64,000 nt of DNA from Hydrogenoanaerobacterium sp032017025 (lineage in GTDB: Bacteria; Bacillota; Clostridia; Oscillospirales; Ruminococcaceae), in assembly GCF_032017025.1 (NCBI RefSeq), contig NZ_DALZQO010000012.1:1-64000 (forward strand), written 5' to 3'. The notes below the pieces were generated by a model. That model was given only the letters and a program-made list of their open reading frames with translations, was not told where the DNA came from and ran no database searches. Below are positions 52,775 to 61,671 of this stretch, piece after piece (position 1 is the stretch's first letter; each line of letters starts with the position of its first letter). A program made the translations under genes and the position numbers.

Positions 52775-54172
52775 ATGAAAGTATACAATACGCTGACAAG
52801 ACAAAAAGAAGAGCTCATCCCCATTACCCCGGGCGAAATTAAAATGTACGCCTGTGGGCCTACCGTTTACAACTTTATCCACATTGGCAATGCACGCCCT
52901 ATCTGTGTATTTGACGTGTTGCGCCGTTATTTGGAATACCGCGGCAACCAGGTTACCTTTGTGCAGAACTTTACCGATATTGACGATAAGCTGATTAAAA
53001 AAGCAAATGAAGAGGGCATTACTGTAGCAGAGGTTGCTGCCCGTTACATTGAAGAGTATAAAATTGATGCAGAGGGTTTGGGCGTGCGCGAGGCTACCCA
53101 CCACCCCAAGGCGACCGAAAATGTTGATGAAATCATCAGCATTGTGCAAGAGCTGGTGAATAAGGGCTTTGCCTACGCGAGTGGCGGCGATGTGTACTTC
53201 CGCACCAAAAAGGACCCCGGCTACGGCAAGCTTTCGCATATGCCGCTCGAAGAGCTGGATTCGGGCAACCGCATTGATATAAGCGATCAAAAAGAGGACG
53301 CCATGGACTTTGTGCTGTGGAAAGCGGCAAAACCCGGTGAGCCCGCGTGGGAATCGCCGTGGGGCAAGGGCCGCCCCGGCTGGCACATTGAGTGCACCGC
53401 AATGATTCGCAAATACCTTGGTGAAACCATCGACATTCACTGCGGCGGGCAGGATTTGATTTTCCCACATCATGAGAACGAGATTGCGCAGGCAGAGTGC
53501 TGCTCCGGCAAGGATTACGTCCGCTACTGGATGCACAACGGCTACATCAATGTGGATAACCGCAAGATGAGCAAATCGCTGAACAACTTCTTCACCACCC
53601 GTGACGTGGCAAACCAGTTTGGCTACGAGCCAATCAAGTTTATGATGCTGCAGGCGCACTACCGCAGCCCCATCAACTACAGCCTTGAGGTGATAGAGCA
53701 GTGCCAGGCGGCACTTGCACGCCTGCATACCTGCCGCGACAACCTCGATTTTGCACTGAAAAATGCAGTGGATGAGATTGGTGCGGGTGAAGCAGAGATG
53801 AAAAAGCAGCTGGAAGCCCGCCGCGAGCAGTTCATTACCGCGATGGACGATGACCTGAACACCGCAGACGGCATTGCTGCACTGTTTGATATGGCGCGCG
53901 ACATCAACACGGCCATTGCCGAGCCGCGCAGCAAAGATTATGTAACCTTTGCTGCAAATATCTTTGATGAGTTGACCGATGTTCTCGGTTTGCTCTACAA
54001 CCGCAAAACCGCCAGCATTGACGCTGAGGTGGAAGCGCTGATTGAGCAGCGACAGGCTGCGAGAAAGAGCAAAGATTTTAAAACTGCCGACGAAATCCGC
54101 GATAAGCTGAAAGATATGGGCGTGGTGCTGGAGGATACACCGCAGGGCGTAAAATGGAGCCTCGCTAAATGA
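52775..54172 (+). CDS. cysS: cysteinyl-tRNA synthetase
   Basis: Class I aminoacyl-tRNA synthetase. 465 residues. Zinc-binding Cys in YACGPTVYNF, HIGH motif as HIGNA, the second zinc site HCGGQDLIFPHHENE, KMSKS as RKMSKSLNNFFT, and the DALR-type helical C-terminus. CGGAGG lies upstream of the ATG. The 119-base gap before it contains a GC-rich GGGG/CCCC hairpin with four Ts (near 52690) but no T-box, so cysteine-responsive control is not apparent. Confidence 0.97.
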   Translation: MKVYNTLTRQKEELIPITPGEIKMYACGPTVYNFIHIGNARPICVFDVLRRYLEYRGNQVTFVQNFTDIDDKLIKKANEEGITVAEVAARYIEEYKIDAEGLGVREATHHPKATENVDEIISIVQELVNKGFAYASGGDVYFRTKKDPGYGKLSHMPLEELDSGNRIDISDQKEDAMDFVLWKAAKPGEPAWESPWGKGRPGWHIECTAMIRKYLGETIDIHCGGQDLIFPHHENEIAQAECCSGKDYVRYWMHNGYINVDNRKMSKSLNNFFTTRDVANQFGYEPIKFMMLQAHYRSPINYSLEVIEQCQAALARLHTCRDNLDFALKNAVDEIGAGEAEMKKQLEARREQFITAMDDDLNTADGIAALFDMARDINTAIAEPRSKDYVTFAANIFDELTDVLGLLYNRKTASIDAEVEALIEQRQAARKSKDFKTADEIRDKLKDMGVVLEDTPQGVKWSLAK

Positions 54173-54600
54173 TTCGGAGAATCAGCATGCTGGATGTTCC
54201 GCGTGTCATGGAGATCTGGCTGAATGCCACGATACAGGGGCACCCGTTTATCTCTGAAGATTACTGGTACGGCAACTACGATACCGTCAAAAATGCCTGG
54301 CTTCCCTCGTCCGACACCTATGTGGATGAGCGGGATGGCAGGGTGCTCGGCTTCATCAGCGTGATTGACAATACGTTGATCGGTGCACTGTTTGTGGAAT
54401 ATGAGCAGCAGGGCATCGGCATAGGCACCGCACTTATTAATTACGCGAAAGCTCTGTACAGCGCTCTTACGCTCGAGGTGTACAAGGAGAACCGTAGTGC
54501 AGTGCGGTTTTACCGCTCCTGCGGGTTCACTGTTACCGACGAAAAAAAGGCGGAGGACAACGACCATATGCTGTATGTAATGGCCTGGAAACAGAAATAG
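54169..54600 (+). CDS. GNAT-family N-acetyltransferase
   Basis: 143 residues with the acetyl-CoA-binding core: VLGFISVIDNTLIGALFVE, the pyrophosphate loop QGIGIGTALI (QxxGxG/A form), then LTLEVYKENRSAVRFYRSCGF. It resembles small YjaB/PhnO-like acetyltransferases; the substrate is unknown. The ATG overlaps the cysS stop, so it is the last gene of the recA operon. A strong terminator follows. Confidence 0.9.
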   Translation: MIRRISMLDVPRVMEIWLNATIQGHPFISEDYWYGNYDTVKNAWLPSSDTYVDERDGRVLGFISVIDNTLIGALFVEYEQQGIGIGTALINYAKALYSALTLEVYKENRSAVRFYRSCGFTVTDEKKAEDNDHMLYVMAWKQK

Positions 54601-54618
54601 ACCAGAAATAGACGCAAC

Positions 54619-54653
54619 AAAGCCCTCTCCAGATGGAGAGGGCTTCTCTTTTT
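54619..54653. terminator. terminator at the end of the recA-cysS operon
   Basis: AAGCCCTCTCC / GGAGAGGGCTT stem, AGAT loop, T-rich tail; lies between convergent genes. Confidence 0.9.
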
Positions 54654-56307
54654 ACCTTCGTGCTTCGGAAGCACGGGCATGCTTGAAAAACACCTTGTAC
54701 GAAAACGGTGAAAACTGCAACTGCTCTACATTAGGCGAAGCGGCATAATACGAGGTTTCAAAGGCGAGGGGTAAATATACTGCGTTGTCCATCAGCATGC
54801 GCTCTGCCTGCTTGTAAAGCATTGCGGCTTCTGCAATGTCCTCGGCAACCATGGCGTCGGTGAGGGTCTTATCAAACAGCACATCCGAATATCCGGTGAT
54901 ATTCAGGTTGGAATAACCCGAAAAAGTGTTCAGCACAGCATCGGGATTGTTTCGCCCTGCGGTAAGCGGCACCAACGCAAGCATATAATCGCCGCTGCGT
55001 ACCTTGGCGTTAAGCGAATCCATAGGCATCGGCTCCAGATTGATGAAAATGCCCAGTGCCTCCTGCAGTTGACGCTGCAAAACACTCAGCATGGCGGCGA
55101 ACCCCCCGGTATCGGGGCAGATGATGGTGGTTTTTGAAAGCTTGCTTACTTCCAGTTCAGAAAGCCCCTCTTGCAGCAGTGTCTTGGCAAGCGCAGGGTC
55201 TCGCTCGGTGCGCAGGTTGTCCCCCGCAATTTCGCGGTAGGGCTTGTCCAGCATGGTTACCGCAGACGGAACAATTGCATGAGCAGGGGCAAGGTTTCCG
55301 GTAATAAAAGGCGCGAGCTCATCTGTATCCATCGAAAGCATCAGTGCACGGCGTATTTTCTGGTTGCCGTAGGTGTTGGTGTTACAGTTGAATGCCAGCC
55401 CCCACACGGTGTTTTCAAAACTGTAGATGGAATCGCTGTTTTCGGTTTTCAGCAGTTCCACATCACTGTAAGTAATAGGCGCTGCATCAGTTTTACCGGT
55501 ATAAAAGCGTTCCAGCAGCTTTTGTGTGCCGGTTTGGAGCACGGCACCCGGATCATCCGGATCCGGTTTATCATCAAATTGGAAGTAAAGGTCTACCCCG
55601 CCGGCAGTAACCGGTGTGCCGGAACGGTAATCATCGTTTACCCGCAGGCTCATCCGGCGCTGCTCGTCAAAGCTTTTGATGATAAACGGGCCGTTAAACA
55701 TCAAATATTTTGGCTCTAAGCCGTAACGTCCCTTGGTGGAACGAAAAAACTCTTCGTTGCAAGGCATTGCTGCGGCTGAGGTGACGATCTCAGCAAAAAA
55801 TGGGTTGGGTGTTTCCAGAGTGACGACAAAGGTGTAGTCATCCTTGGCAGCAACCCCCAGTGCCGAAGCGTCAAGCTCACCCCGCAAAATTTGTGGGGCG
55901 TTTCGCACGCACAGCAGGCTGGAAGCACTTGCCCCGCCTGTAACAGGGTCGACAACACGCCGAAACGCAAAGACAAAATCATGCGCGGTAACGGGTGTTT
56001 TACCGTCACTCCACATAGCGTCGGTGCGCAGCTGAAAGGTATAGGTGAGGCCGTCTTCCGAAACTTTATAGTCGGTGGCGACGCCGGGCACCAGTTCGCC
56101 GTTTTCGCCCTGTCGCAGCAGTCCTTCAAAGGTGTTTTCCACAACCATCAGCGATTCGCTGGAGGCGGCAAGCTGGGGGTCGAGCGAGCGCGGCACACTG
56201 GTCAAATCGTACTTTACAATGTAACCTGTTTTATCTTTTTTGCCACAAGCAGTAAAGCCCGTCAGCAGTAAAACTGCTGCAAGCAAGGCAGAGATTAGTT
56301 TTTTCAC
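54652..56307 (-). CDS. oligopeptide-binding lipoprotein (OppA-like, SBP family 5)
   Basis: 551 residues with a lipoprotein signal ending GFTAC. Mature motifs fit family 5: LDPQLAASSESLMVVENTFEGLL near the N-terminus, YTFQLRTDAMWSDGKTPVTAHDFVFAFRRVVDP, and a C-terminal domain with YYAASPNVEQLQFSPF. It binds peptides or similar ligands for an ABC importer. No permease or ATPase genes lie beside it; instead it follows glnN by 42 bases in the same direction. It starts at GTG 56307 with GAAAGGGGG 10 bases upstream. Confidence 0.9.
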   Translation of the reverse strand: MKKLISALLAAVLLLTGFTACGKKDKTGYIVKYDLTSVPRSLDPQLAASSESLMVVENTFEGLLRQGENGELVPGVATDYKVSEDGLTYTFQLRTDAMWSDGKTPVTAHDFVFAFRRVVDPVTGGASASSLLCVRNAPQILRGELDASALGVAAKDDYTFVVTLETPNPFFAEIVTSAAAMPCNEEFFRSTKGRYGLEPKYLMFNGPFIIKSFDEQRRMSLRVNDDYRSGTPVTAGGVDLYFQFDDKPDPDDPGAVLQTGTQKLLERFYTGKTDAAPITYSDVELLKTENSDSIYSFENTVWGLAFNCNTNTYGNQKIRRALMLSMDTDELAPFITGNLAPAHAIVPSAVTMLDKPYREIAGDNLRTERDPALAKTLLQEGLSELEVSKLSKTTIICPDTGGFAAMLSVLQRQLQEALGIFINLEPMPMDSLNAKVRSGDYMLALVPLTAGRNNPDAVLNTFSGYSNLNITGYSDVLFDKTLTDAMVAEDIAEAAMLYKQAERMLMDNAVYLPLAFETSYYAASPNVEQLQFSPFSYKVFFKHARASEARR

Positions 56308-56349
56308 GCTCTATGTACCCCCTTTCCGAAAGTTGGATAAAGCCGAAAA

Positions 56350-58431
56350 TTAAACGCGATGAAGCAAATCGGTATAAGTGGGCATTGGCCAGTACTGGCA
56401 GCCCATAATCGTTTCCATTTTGTCGCAGCTTGTACGCAGTGCATCCATAGCGGGCAGCACATGGTCTCGCATTGCGGCTGCATGCGGTTTGTGAGCGGTA
56501 ATGCCCTGTGCGGTGCTGTAGGCTTGTTCCAGCGCGATGATGTTTGCCTGTATTTGAGCAAGCAGCTCATTAAGCTCTGCGAGGTAATTTTGCACCGCGG
56601 CTGCACTGAGCCCGGCAGCGGTCATGGCATTGTAAGAGGCGGCGGTGTCACCCGTGTATTTGATGCAGGCGGGGAAAATCTGGCGCTTGGCCATTTCCAG
56701 CATCGTAGATGCTTCGATACAGACCACCTTGCAATAGTTTTCGAGCATGATGTCGTAACGGCTGCGGCACTCCAGTTCGGAGAAGACACCGGTGCGCTCA
56801 AACAAGTTGATGTTTTTGCAGTCGATCATCGCCTCAATGGCATCCACAGTGTTGGCGAGGTTGGGCAGGCCACGGCGTTTCGCTTCTTCCACCCATTCGG
56901 CGGTGTAGTTGTTGCCGTTGAAGATGACAGCGCTGTGATCGCGCACTGTTTCTGAAATAATCGCCTTCAGCTCGGTGTCAAAATCATCAGACTGGGCGAG
57001 GCGATCAGCGTAATCGTGCAGTACATCGGCAACCGCGGTGTTGAGCATCACATTGGCAAGTGCAATCGACTGCGACGAGCCCACCATACGAAACTCAAAC
57101 TTGTTGCCTGTAAATGCAAACGGCGAGGTACGGTTGCGGTCGCTGTCATCCCGTTTGAGGTTGGGCAGGGTCTCTACTCCCATTTGCAGTGAAACCGTAG
57201 CGGGTACGTCGACATGTTTGCCGCAGGCAATGTCGGTTAGAGTGTGTGTGAGCTGTTCCCCCAGAAAAACAGAGATAATTGCAGGGGGCGCTTCATAGCC
57301 GCCTAAACGGCGGTCGTTGCCCGCACTGGTGGCAGAAAGGCGCAGCAAATCGCTGTAATCGTGCACTGCGGTAATCACGGCGCACAAAAAGGTGAGGAAC
57401 TGCACATTCTCCCACGGGGTTTTGCCCGGATCGAGCAGGTTAAGCCCGTCATCGGTGGAAAGTGACCAGTTGTTGTGCTTGCCGCTGCCGTTTACCCCTG
57501 CAAATGGCTTTTCATGTAGCAGGCAGGCTAGTCCCAGTTTTTTTGCGGTGAGCCGCATCATCTCCATGGTGAGGTGGTTGTGGTCACACGCAATGTTCGC
57601 GCTTTCAAACACAGGTGCAAGCTCATGCTGCGCGGGCGCAGCCTCGTTGTGTTTGGTTTTGGCGGTTACGCCAAGGCTCCACAGCTCTTGGTCGAGGGTC
57701 TCCATAAACTCCGCCACACGCAGGCGAATTCTGCCGCAGTAGTGGTCATCCAGCTCCTGCCCTTTGGGGGGCTTTGCGCCGAACAGCGTTCTGCCGCAAA
57801 TTTTAAGGTCCAGTCGCTGTTCATACAGCTTGCGGTCAACCAGAAAATACTCCTGTTCCGCGCCCACTGTGGGAATAACACGGTGCGAGGTGTTGTTGCC
57901 AAACAGGCGCAGTACGCGCAAAGCTTCGGTGGAAAGTGCCTGCATTGAGCGCAGCAGGGGTGTTTTCATATCAAGCGCCTCGCCGGTGTAGGCGCAAAAA
58001 GCGGTGGGAATATACAGGGTATGGTCGCGGATAAAGGCAGGCGAGGTGGGGTCCCACGCGGTATAGCCGCGTGCTTCAAAGGTGTTGCGCAGCCCACCGT
58101 TTGGGAAGCTGGATGCATCCGGCTCGCCCACAACAAGGCTTTTGCCCGAAAACTCAAGAATCACCGAGCCATCACCGGCCGGTGTGAGAAAGCTGTCGTG
58201 CTTGCCTGCGGTAATGTTGGTCATGGGCTGAAACCAGTGGGTGTAGTGGGTTGCCCCATTTTCAACCGCCCAGTCCTTCATCGAGCCCGCAACCACTTCT
58301 GCAATAGCAGGGTCGAGCGGCGTGCCTTCGCGGTTGGTGTGCTTTAGGCTGTCGTAAACACGTTTGGGCAATCGCTGGCGCATCACCTTGTCATCAAACA
58401 CCTTGCTGCCGAAATTCGCAATCATATCCAT
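56350..58431 (-). CDS. glnN: glutamine synthetase type III
   Basis: ATP-dependent synthesis of glutamine from glutamate and ammonia. 693 residues, the length of the GSIII group and unlike GSI (about 450). Hallmarks: THYTHWFQPMTNITAGKHDSF, the IPTAFCAYTGEALDMKTPLL segment, the nucleotide loop KTKHNEAAPAQHELAPVFE and VNGSGKHNNWSLS. Active as dodecamers in anaerobes. The gene lies 72 bases after asnA and upstream of the peptide-binding lipoprotein, which suggests a nitrogen-related unit. Confidence 0.96.
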   Translation of the reverse strand: MDMIANFGSKVFDDKVMRQRLPKRVYDSLKHTNREGTPLDPAIAEVVAGSMKDWAVENGATHYTHWFQPMTNITAGKHDSFLTPAGDGSVILEFSGKSLVVGEPDASSFPNGGLRNTFEARGYTAWDPTSPAFIRDHTLYIPTAFCAYTGEALDMKTPLLRSMQALSTEALRVLRLFGNNTSHRVIPTVGAEQEYFLVDRKLYEQRLDLKICGRTLFGAKPPKGQELDDHYCGRIRLRVAEFMETLDQELWSLGVTAKTKHNEAAPAQHELAPVFESANIACDHNHLTMEMMRLTAKKLGLACLLHEKPFAGVNGSGKHNNWSLSTDDGLNLLDPGKTPWENVQFLTFLCAVITAVHDYSDLLRLSATSAGNDRRLGGYEAPPAIISVFLGEQLTHTLTDIACGKHVDVPATVSLQMGVETLPNLKRDDSDRNRTSPFAFTGNKFEFRMVGSSQSIALANVMLNTAVADVLHDYADRLAQSDDFDTELKAIISETVRDHSAVIFNGNNYTAEWVEEAKRRGLPNLANTVDAIEAMIDCKNINLFERTGVFSELECRSRYDIMLENYCKVVCIEASTMLEMAKRQIFPACIKYTGDTAASYNAMTAAGLSAAAVQNYLAELNELLAQIQANIIALEQAYSTAQGITAHKPHAAAMRDHVLPAMDALRTSCDKMETIMGCQYWPMPTYTDLLHRV

Positions 58432-58503
58432 AATATGCCCCCAATTAGTAAGATTTCTGTCAAATGGGTATCTTGGTCAGTGCCGGTCAGCCGCTTGCAC
58501 CGC

Positions 58504-59517
58504 CTACAGCAGATGGATGCCGTTTGCTTCACACGCGCTCGCCATATCATCGGGCCAGACAGAAGCCTGAACCTCGCCGATATGTGCCTTTTGCAGCAGC
58601 AGCATGCAAAGGCGTGACTGACCAATACCGCCGCCCATGGTGAGGGGCAGCTCGCCGCCGAGCAGCATTTTGTGAAACGGCATTTCGCGGCGTTCTTCAC
58701 AGCCCGCAAGGGTAAGCTGACGGCTAAGCGCCGCCGCATCCACGCGAATACCCATGGAAGAAAGCTCGATTGCACGGTCTAGCACAGGGTACCAGATAAG
58801 CAAATCGCCGTTGAGATCCCAATCGTCGTAGTCGGGTGCTCTGCCGTCGTGCGGCTTGCCGCTGCGCAGCTTGCCGCCAATTTGGGTAATGAACACCACA
58901 CCGTAACGCTTGCATATTTCGTTTTCGCGCTCTTTCGGGGTGAGCTCGGGGTACATATCCTCCAGCTCCTGTGAAGAGACAAAGTGCACATCCTGTGTGA
59001 TAAAACAGTCGAGCTGCTCAAAACGTGCGCACAGTTTTTTCTGTGTGGCAACAATTGCCGAGAGAATATCACGGACGGTATGCTTGAGAAAATGCATGGT
59101 TCTGTCCTCATCCAGAATCACCTTTTCCCAATCCCACTGGTCAACGTACACCGAGTGCAGGTTGTCGAGCTCTTCGTCACGGCGAATCGCGTTCATATCG
59201 GTATACAGGCCGGTTTCAGGCTTGAAACCGTAACGTTTGAGTGCCATGCGCTTCCATTTGGCAAGGCTGTGTACAATAGCCACATCTGCACCGATATCCT
59301 TGATGTCAAACTGTACGGGGCGCTCCACGCCGTTAAGGTCGTCATTTAGTCCGGTTTCTGGGCGCACATACAGCGGCGCGGAAACACGGGTGAGCTCTAG
59401 CACAGCGGCGAGCTCGGTTTCAAAGGTATCCTTCACCAGCTTAATCGCTTTTTCAGTATCCATAATATCAAGCTTGGCAGGATATACCTGCGGGATCATA
59501 AGGTTTTCAATTGACAC
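58504..59517 (-). CDS. asnA: aspartate-ammonia ligase
   Basis: Makes asparagine from aspartate and ammonia with ATP, through an aspartyl-AMP intermediate. 337 residues, class II synthetase fold. Seen: RVSAPLYVRPETGLNDDLNGVERPV, VHSLAKWKR, YTDMNAIRRDEELDNLHSVYVDQWDWE, and the C-terminal class II motif GGIGQSRLCMLLL. GTG 59517 is favoured since GGAGG lies just upstream; a frame-matched TTG at 59547 lacks such a site. It is divergent from a short ORF and shares a -35 element with it. Confidence 0.94.
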   Translation of the reverse strand: MSIENLMIPQVYPAKLDIMDTEKAIKLVKDTFETELAAVLELTRVSAPLYVRPETGLNDDLNGVERPVQFDIKDIGADVAIVHSLAKWKRMALKRYGFKPETGLYTDMNAIRRDEELDNLHSVYVDQWDWEKVILDEDRTMHFLKHTVRDILSAIVATQKKLCARFEQLDCFITQDVHFVSSQELEDMYPELTPKERENEICKRYGVVFITQIGGKLRSGKPHDGRAPDYDDWDLNGDLLIWYPVLDRAIELSSMGIRVDAAALSRQLTLAGCEERREMPFHKMLLGGELPLTMGGGIGQSRLCMLLLQKAHIGEVQASVWPDDMASACEANGIHLL

Positions 59518-59650
59518 GGTTGATTCCTCCGTTTCGATTCTTTGCAATATAAAATAAAGTTTATTTTACAATTCTATTTGCGGCAGATCGTGTGCTTATG
59601 GCAAAATAAGCGCTAAAAATCAAGTAAAGACCTACCGCTTCGCATCCTTA

Positions 59651-59703
59651 ATAATATCATTTTTGGCACTTAATTGCAATGTTCGCAAAAAGCGTTGTAT
59701 AAT
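59651..59703. promoter_or_regulatory. back-to-back promoters sharing one palindromic -35 (asnA and a small ORF)
   Basis: TTGCAA at 59674-59679 is its own reverse complement. Rightwards it is followed by an 18-base spacer and TATAAT (59698-59703). Leftwards on the minus strand it is followed by a 17-base spacer and TATTAT (59651-59656), facing asnA. RNA polymerase could use only one direction at a time. Confidence 0.7.
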
Positions 59704-59815
59704 GTTTGTAGCAGTATACCACAAAGCAAGAACGTGCTGCACTTTATTTAGATAAATTAACATTTCAAGCTTTGGCAAAAGCCCGCTTAATCGCAGTGTT
59801 TAAGGAGGTAGCTGT

Positions 59816-59884
59816 ATGGCTGAAAACCTGCTCCCGGCCACAAAGCCGATTCCTGTTTTTTCGTGCTGTGGCACAAAACTATAG
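59816..59884 (+). CDS. 22-residue small ORF with perfect ribosome-binding site
   Basis: The frame begins MAENLLPATKP and ends SCCGTKL. AAGGAGG stands 8 bases before the ATG, and a good promoter lies about 110 bases upstream. A second promoter begins 2 bases after its stop. No family is recognised. The paired cysteines near the end could matter if the peptide is real. It might instead be a leader peptide or a regulatory RNA whose reading frame is incidental. It is divergent from asnA. Confidence 0.45.
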   Translation: MAENLLPATKPIPVFSCCGTKL

Positions 59885-59885
59885 A

Positions 59886-59913
59886 TTGACTTTTTTGTAT
59901 CACCTGTTACAAT
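59886..59913 (+). promoter_or_regulatory. promoter of the ChrB-N-like gene
   Basis: TTGACT, 16-base spacer, TACAAT, about 76 bases before the ATG at 59990. Confidence 0.7.
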
Positions 59914-59989
59914 GAAAGAAAAGAAATTTGGGTACTGCGAGCAATTGCTCATAGGCAAACCGGGTCTAAAATCGAAAGGGGGAATTGCT

Positions 59990-60535
59990 ATGGCAACAGC
60001 AAGAATACGCTGGATTGCACTCAATTATAATCTGCCCATCAATCCCTCAAAAAATAGAGTATATGTATGGCGCAAGCTGAAGGATGTTGGCGCTGTAGCG
60101 GTGAATCAAGGCATTTCACTGCTACCCAAGGGCAGTAAAAAGGTGAGCGAGCTGGTATTGCTCTGTGAAAAAATAAAAAGCTTGGGCGGCGAAGCTGCTA
60201 TTATTGAAATGAACTTTGTCAACCAAAAGGATGAGCAGGCGATGATTGCGCGGTTTGAACAGCAGAGCGAGCAGGAGTACAATGACCTGATTGCAAATTG
60301 TGACAATCTGCTGCTCAAGATTAAGGCGAGGTCATCCAAATTGGATGAAGCGACCTCCGGTGAGATCAAACGCCTTGTCAGGCAGTACGGCAGAGCCAAA
60401 AGCCGCAATCACTTCGGCGCATCTGCCGAAACCGAGATGGAAAAGCGCATCGACCGCATTTTCGACCGCTGTGTAGCGGATGCGTCGGATTTTACCGGGC
60501 AGCTCAAAAAGCTGATTGATAAGGCTAAATTTTAA
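59990..60535 (+). CDS. ChrB N-terminal domain protein
   Basis: 181 residues. The opening IRWIALNYNLPINPSKNRVYVWRKLKDVGAVAVNQGISLLP matches the N-terminal domain of ChrB chromate-resistance regulators. After it comes a helical region with charged residues but not the C-terminal ChrB domain, and no chrA transporter is nearby. In Firmicutes such single-domain proteins are common and uncharacterised, so chromate resistance should not be assumed. AAAGGGGGA lies 6 bases before the ATG. It is followed by its own terminator. Confidence 0.8.
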   Translation: MATARIRWIALNYNLPINPSKNRVYVWRKLKDVGAVAVNQGISLLPKGSKKVSELVLLCEKIKSLGGEAAIIEMNFVNQKDEQAMIARFEQQSEQEYNDLIANCDNLLLKIKARSSKLDEATSGEIKRLVRQYGRAKSRNHFGASAETEMEKRIDRIFDRCVADASDFTGQLKKLIDKAKF

Positions 60536-60689
60536 CAAATCTTGTATAATTTTAATATGAATATGAACAAACGCCAAAAGGCAGAGCAAGAACGTGAAAT
60601 AAAGAGGAAAACAATGGTTTTCTGCCTGCAATCTTAAAAAGACTGTGATAAGCATTCGCTTATCACAGTCTTTGCTACATTTCAGCAGT
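60536..60689. other. spacer with terminator
   Basis: Holds a 24-codon frame (ATG at 60562 region, beginning MNKRQKAEQ) that lacks a ribosome-binding site and is not called a gene, and the terminator at 60637-60674. Confidence 0.5.
60637..60674 (+). terminator. terminator after the ChrB-N-like gene
   Basis: AAAGACTGTGATAAGC / GCTTATCACAGTCTTT, a 16-bp perfect stem with an ATTC loop; the T-tract is short. Confidence 0.8.
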
Positions 60690-60719
60690 TTGCAGATGGC
60701 ATGTACGCGGGAGTATAAT
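60690..60719 (+). promoter_or_regulatory. promoter of the second acetyltransferase gene
   Basis: TTGCAG, 18-base spacer, TATAAT. Confidence 0.65.
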
Positions 60720-60847
60720 AAAATTATCCAAAGAACAACCACTCCGGCAAAAACACAATTAGGGGTGGAATTTATGCCATAGCCATACTTACCTAATCAT
60801 ACAACAGGCAAACACATTTTTTAATGATGATAAAGGTGAGTGAAATC

Positions 60848-61474
60848 GTGAAAACCGAAAGTTTATACCGGGTAGACAGAAAAGACGAAGAGAAGCTGAA
60901 ACAGTTGTTGACTGAGTGCTTTCGTGAAGACCCGCTCTACTGTCAATTGATACCGAAACAAGAAATAAGAAACAAAATTCTGCCGGATATTTTTAGTTGT
61001 GATTTGGATGAGATGTTTGAAAACTGTGAGATTTATGCAGACAGCAAGGATGTGAACGGTATTATTGTTGTATCGGACGAAAGCGAGCCGTACAACCCGA
61101 TCAAATACTACGCCACCGAGGTTTTTTATGCACTGAAAACAGCAGCATACCTCATTAAAGATGACCCGAGCATGCAAACGTTCATCAACTTTATGAAGGG
61201 CAAGAGCTACCTCAATTCGGAATGGACAGAGGGAATCAAGCAGGAAAATCGTCTGCATATCATTTATTTTGCGGTGCGGCCGTCCATGCGCGGCAAAGGC
61301 ATTGCAAGCAGAATGATGAGCTCTGTGCTGGAATACGCCGATAAAAACAACATGACTACGTCGCTTGAGACACATAATGTAGAAAATGTGCATATGTATG
61401 AGCATTATGGCTTTAAGCTGTTTGAAACGGTGCAAAAAAACTTTAAACTCAAGCAGTTCTGTATGGTAAGATGA
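60848..61474 (+). CDS. GNAT-family N-acetyltransferase
   Basis: 208 residues. The acetyl-CoA site is seen in IIYFAVRPSMRGKGIASRMMSSVLEYA (RxxGKGIA form), followed by THNVENVHMYEHYGFKLFETV. The N-terminal half is helical and not shared with small GNATs. Substrate is unknown. GTG 60848 is preferred because AAAGGTGAG lies 7 bases upstream; an ATG at 60824 overlaps that site. It has its own promoter and terminator. Confidence 0.88.
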   Translation: MKTESLYRVDRKDEEKLKQLLTECFREDPLYCQLIPKQEIRNKILPDIFSCDLDEMFENCEIYADSKDVNGIIVVSDESEPYNPIKYYATEVFYALKTAAYLIKDDPSMQTFINFMKGKSYLNSEWTEGIKQENRLHIIYFAVRPSMRGKGIASRMMSSVLEYADKNNMTTSLETHNVENVHMYEHYGFKLFETVQKNFKLKQFCMVR

Positions 61475-61480
61475 AACTGA

Positions 61481-61513
61481 GAAACTGCTGCCCAAAAGGC
61501 AGCAGTTTTTTTG
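61481..61513 (+). terminator. terminator after the acetyltransferase gene
   Basis: AAACTGCTGCC / GGCAGCAGTTT with a CAAAA loop and seven Ts. Confidence 0.9.
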
Positions 61514-61583
61514 TCGCAATGCGGCGGTAAAACAGGGCAGTTTCATTACTTGGAGGGAAATAGGGCTTTTTTATGCGGTTTTA

Positions 61584-61612
61584 TTGATATTTCGCCATTA
61601 CAAAAGTATAAT
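61584..61612 (+). promoter_or_regulatory. murD promoter
   Basis: TTGATA, 17-base spacer, TATAAT, 60 bases before the ATG. Confidence 0.75.
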
Positions 61613-61671
61613 ATAGGAATGTGCAAGATTAATTTAAGGCGGCGCACCCTGCCGCAGAGGTGGTTTACAAA

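Noticed and set aside
59518..59650. T-box riboswitch in front of asnA
   Set aside because: Searched the leader for the conserved T-box sequence and a following terminator; neither is present. The serC and cysS leaders also lack them.
59990..60535. Chromate resistance operon
   Set aside because: Only the N-terminal ChrB-type domain is present, with no ChrA transporter nearby; the name should not be taken as function.
60562..60636. 24-codon frame beginning MNKRQKAEQ after the ChrB-N-like gene
   Set aside because: No ribosome-binding site before it and it runs directly into a terminator; probably just 3' untranslated sequence.
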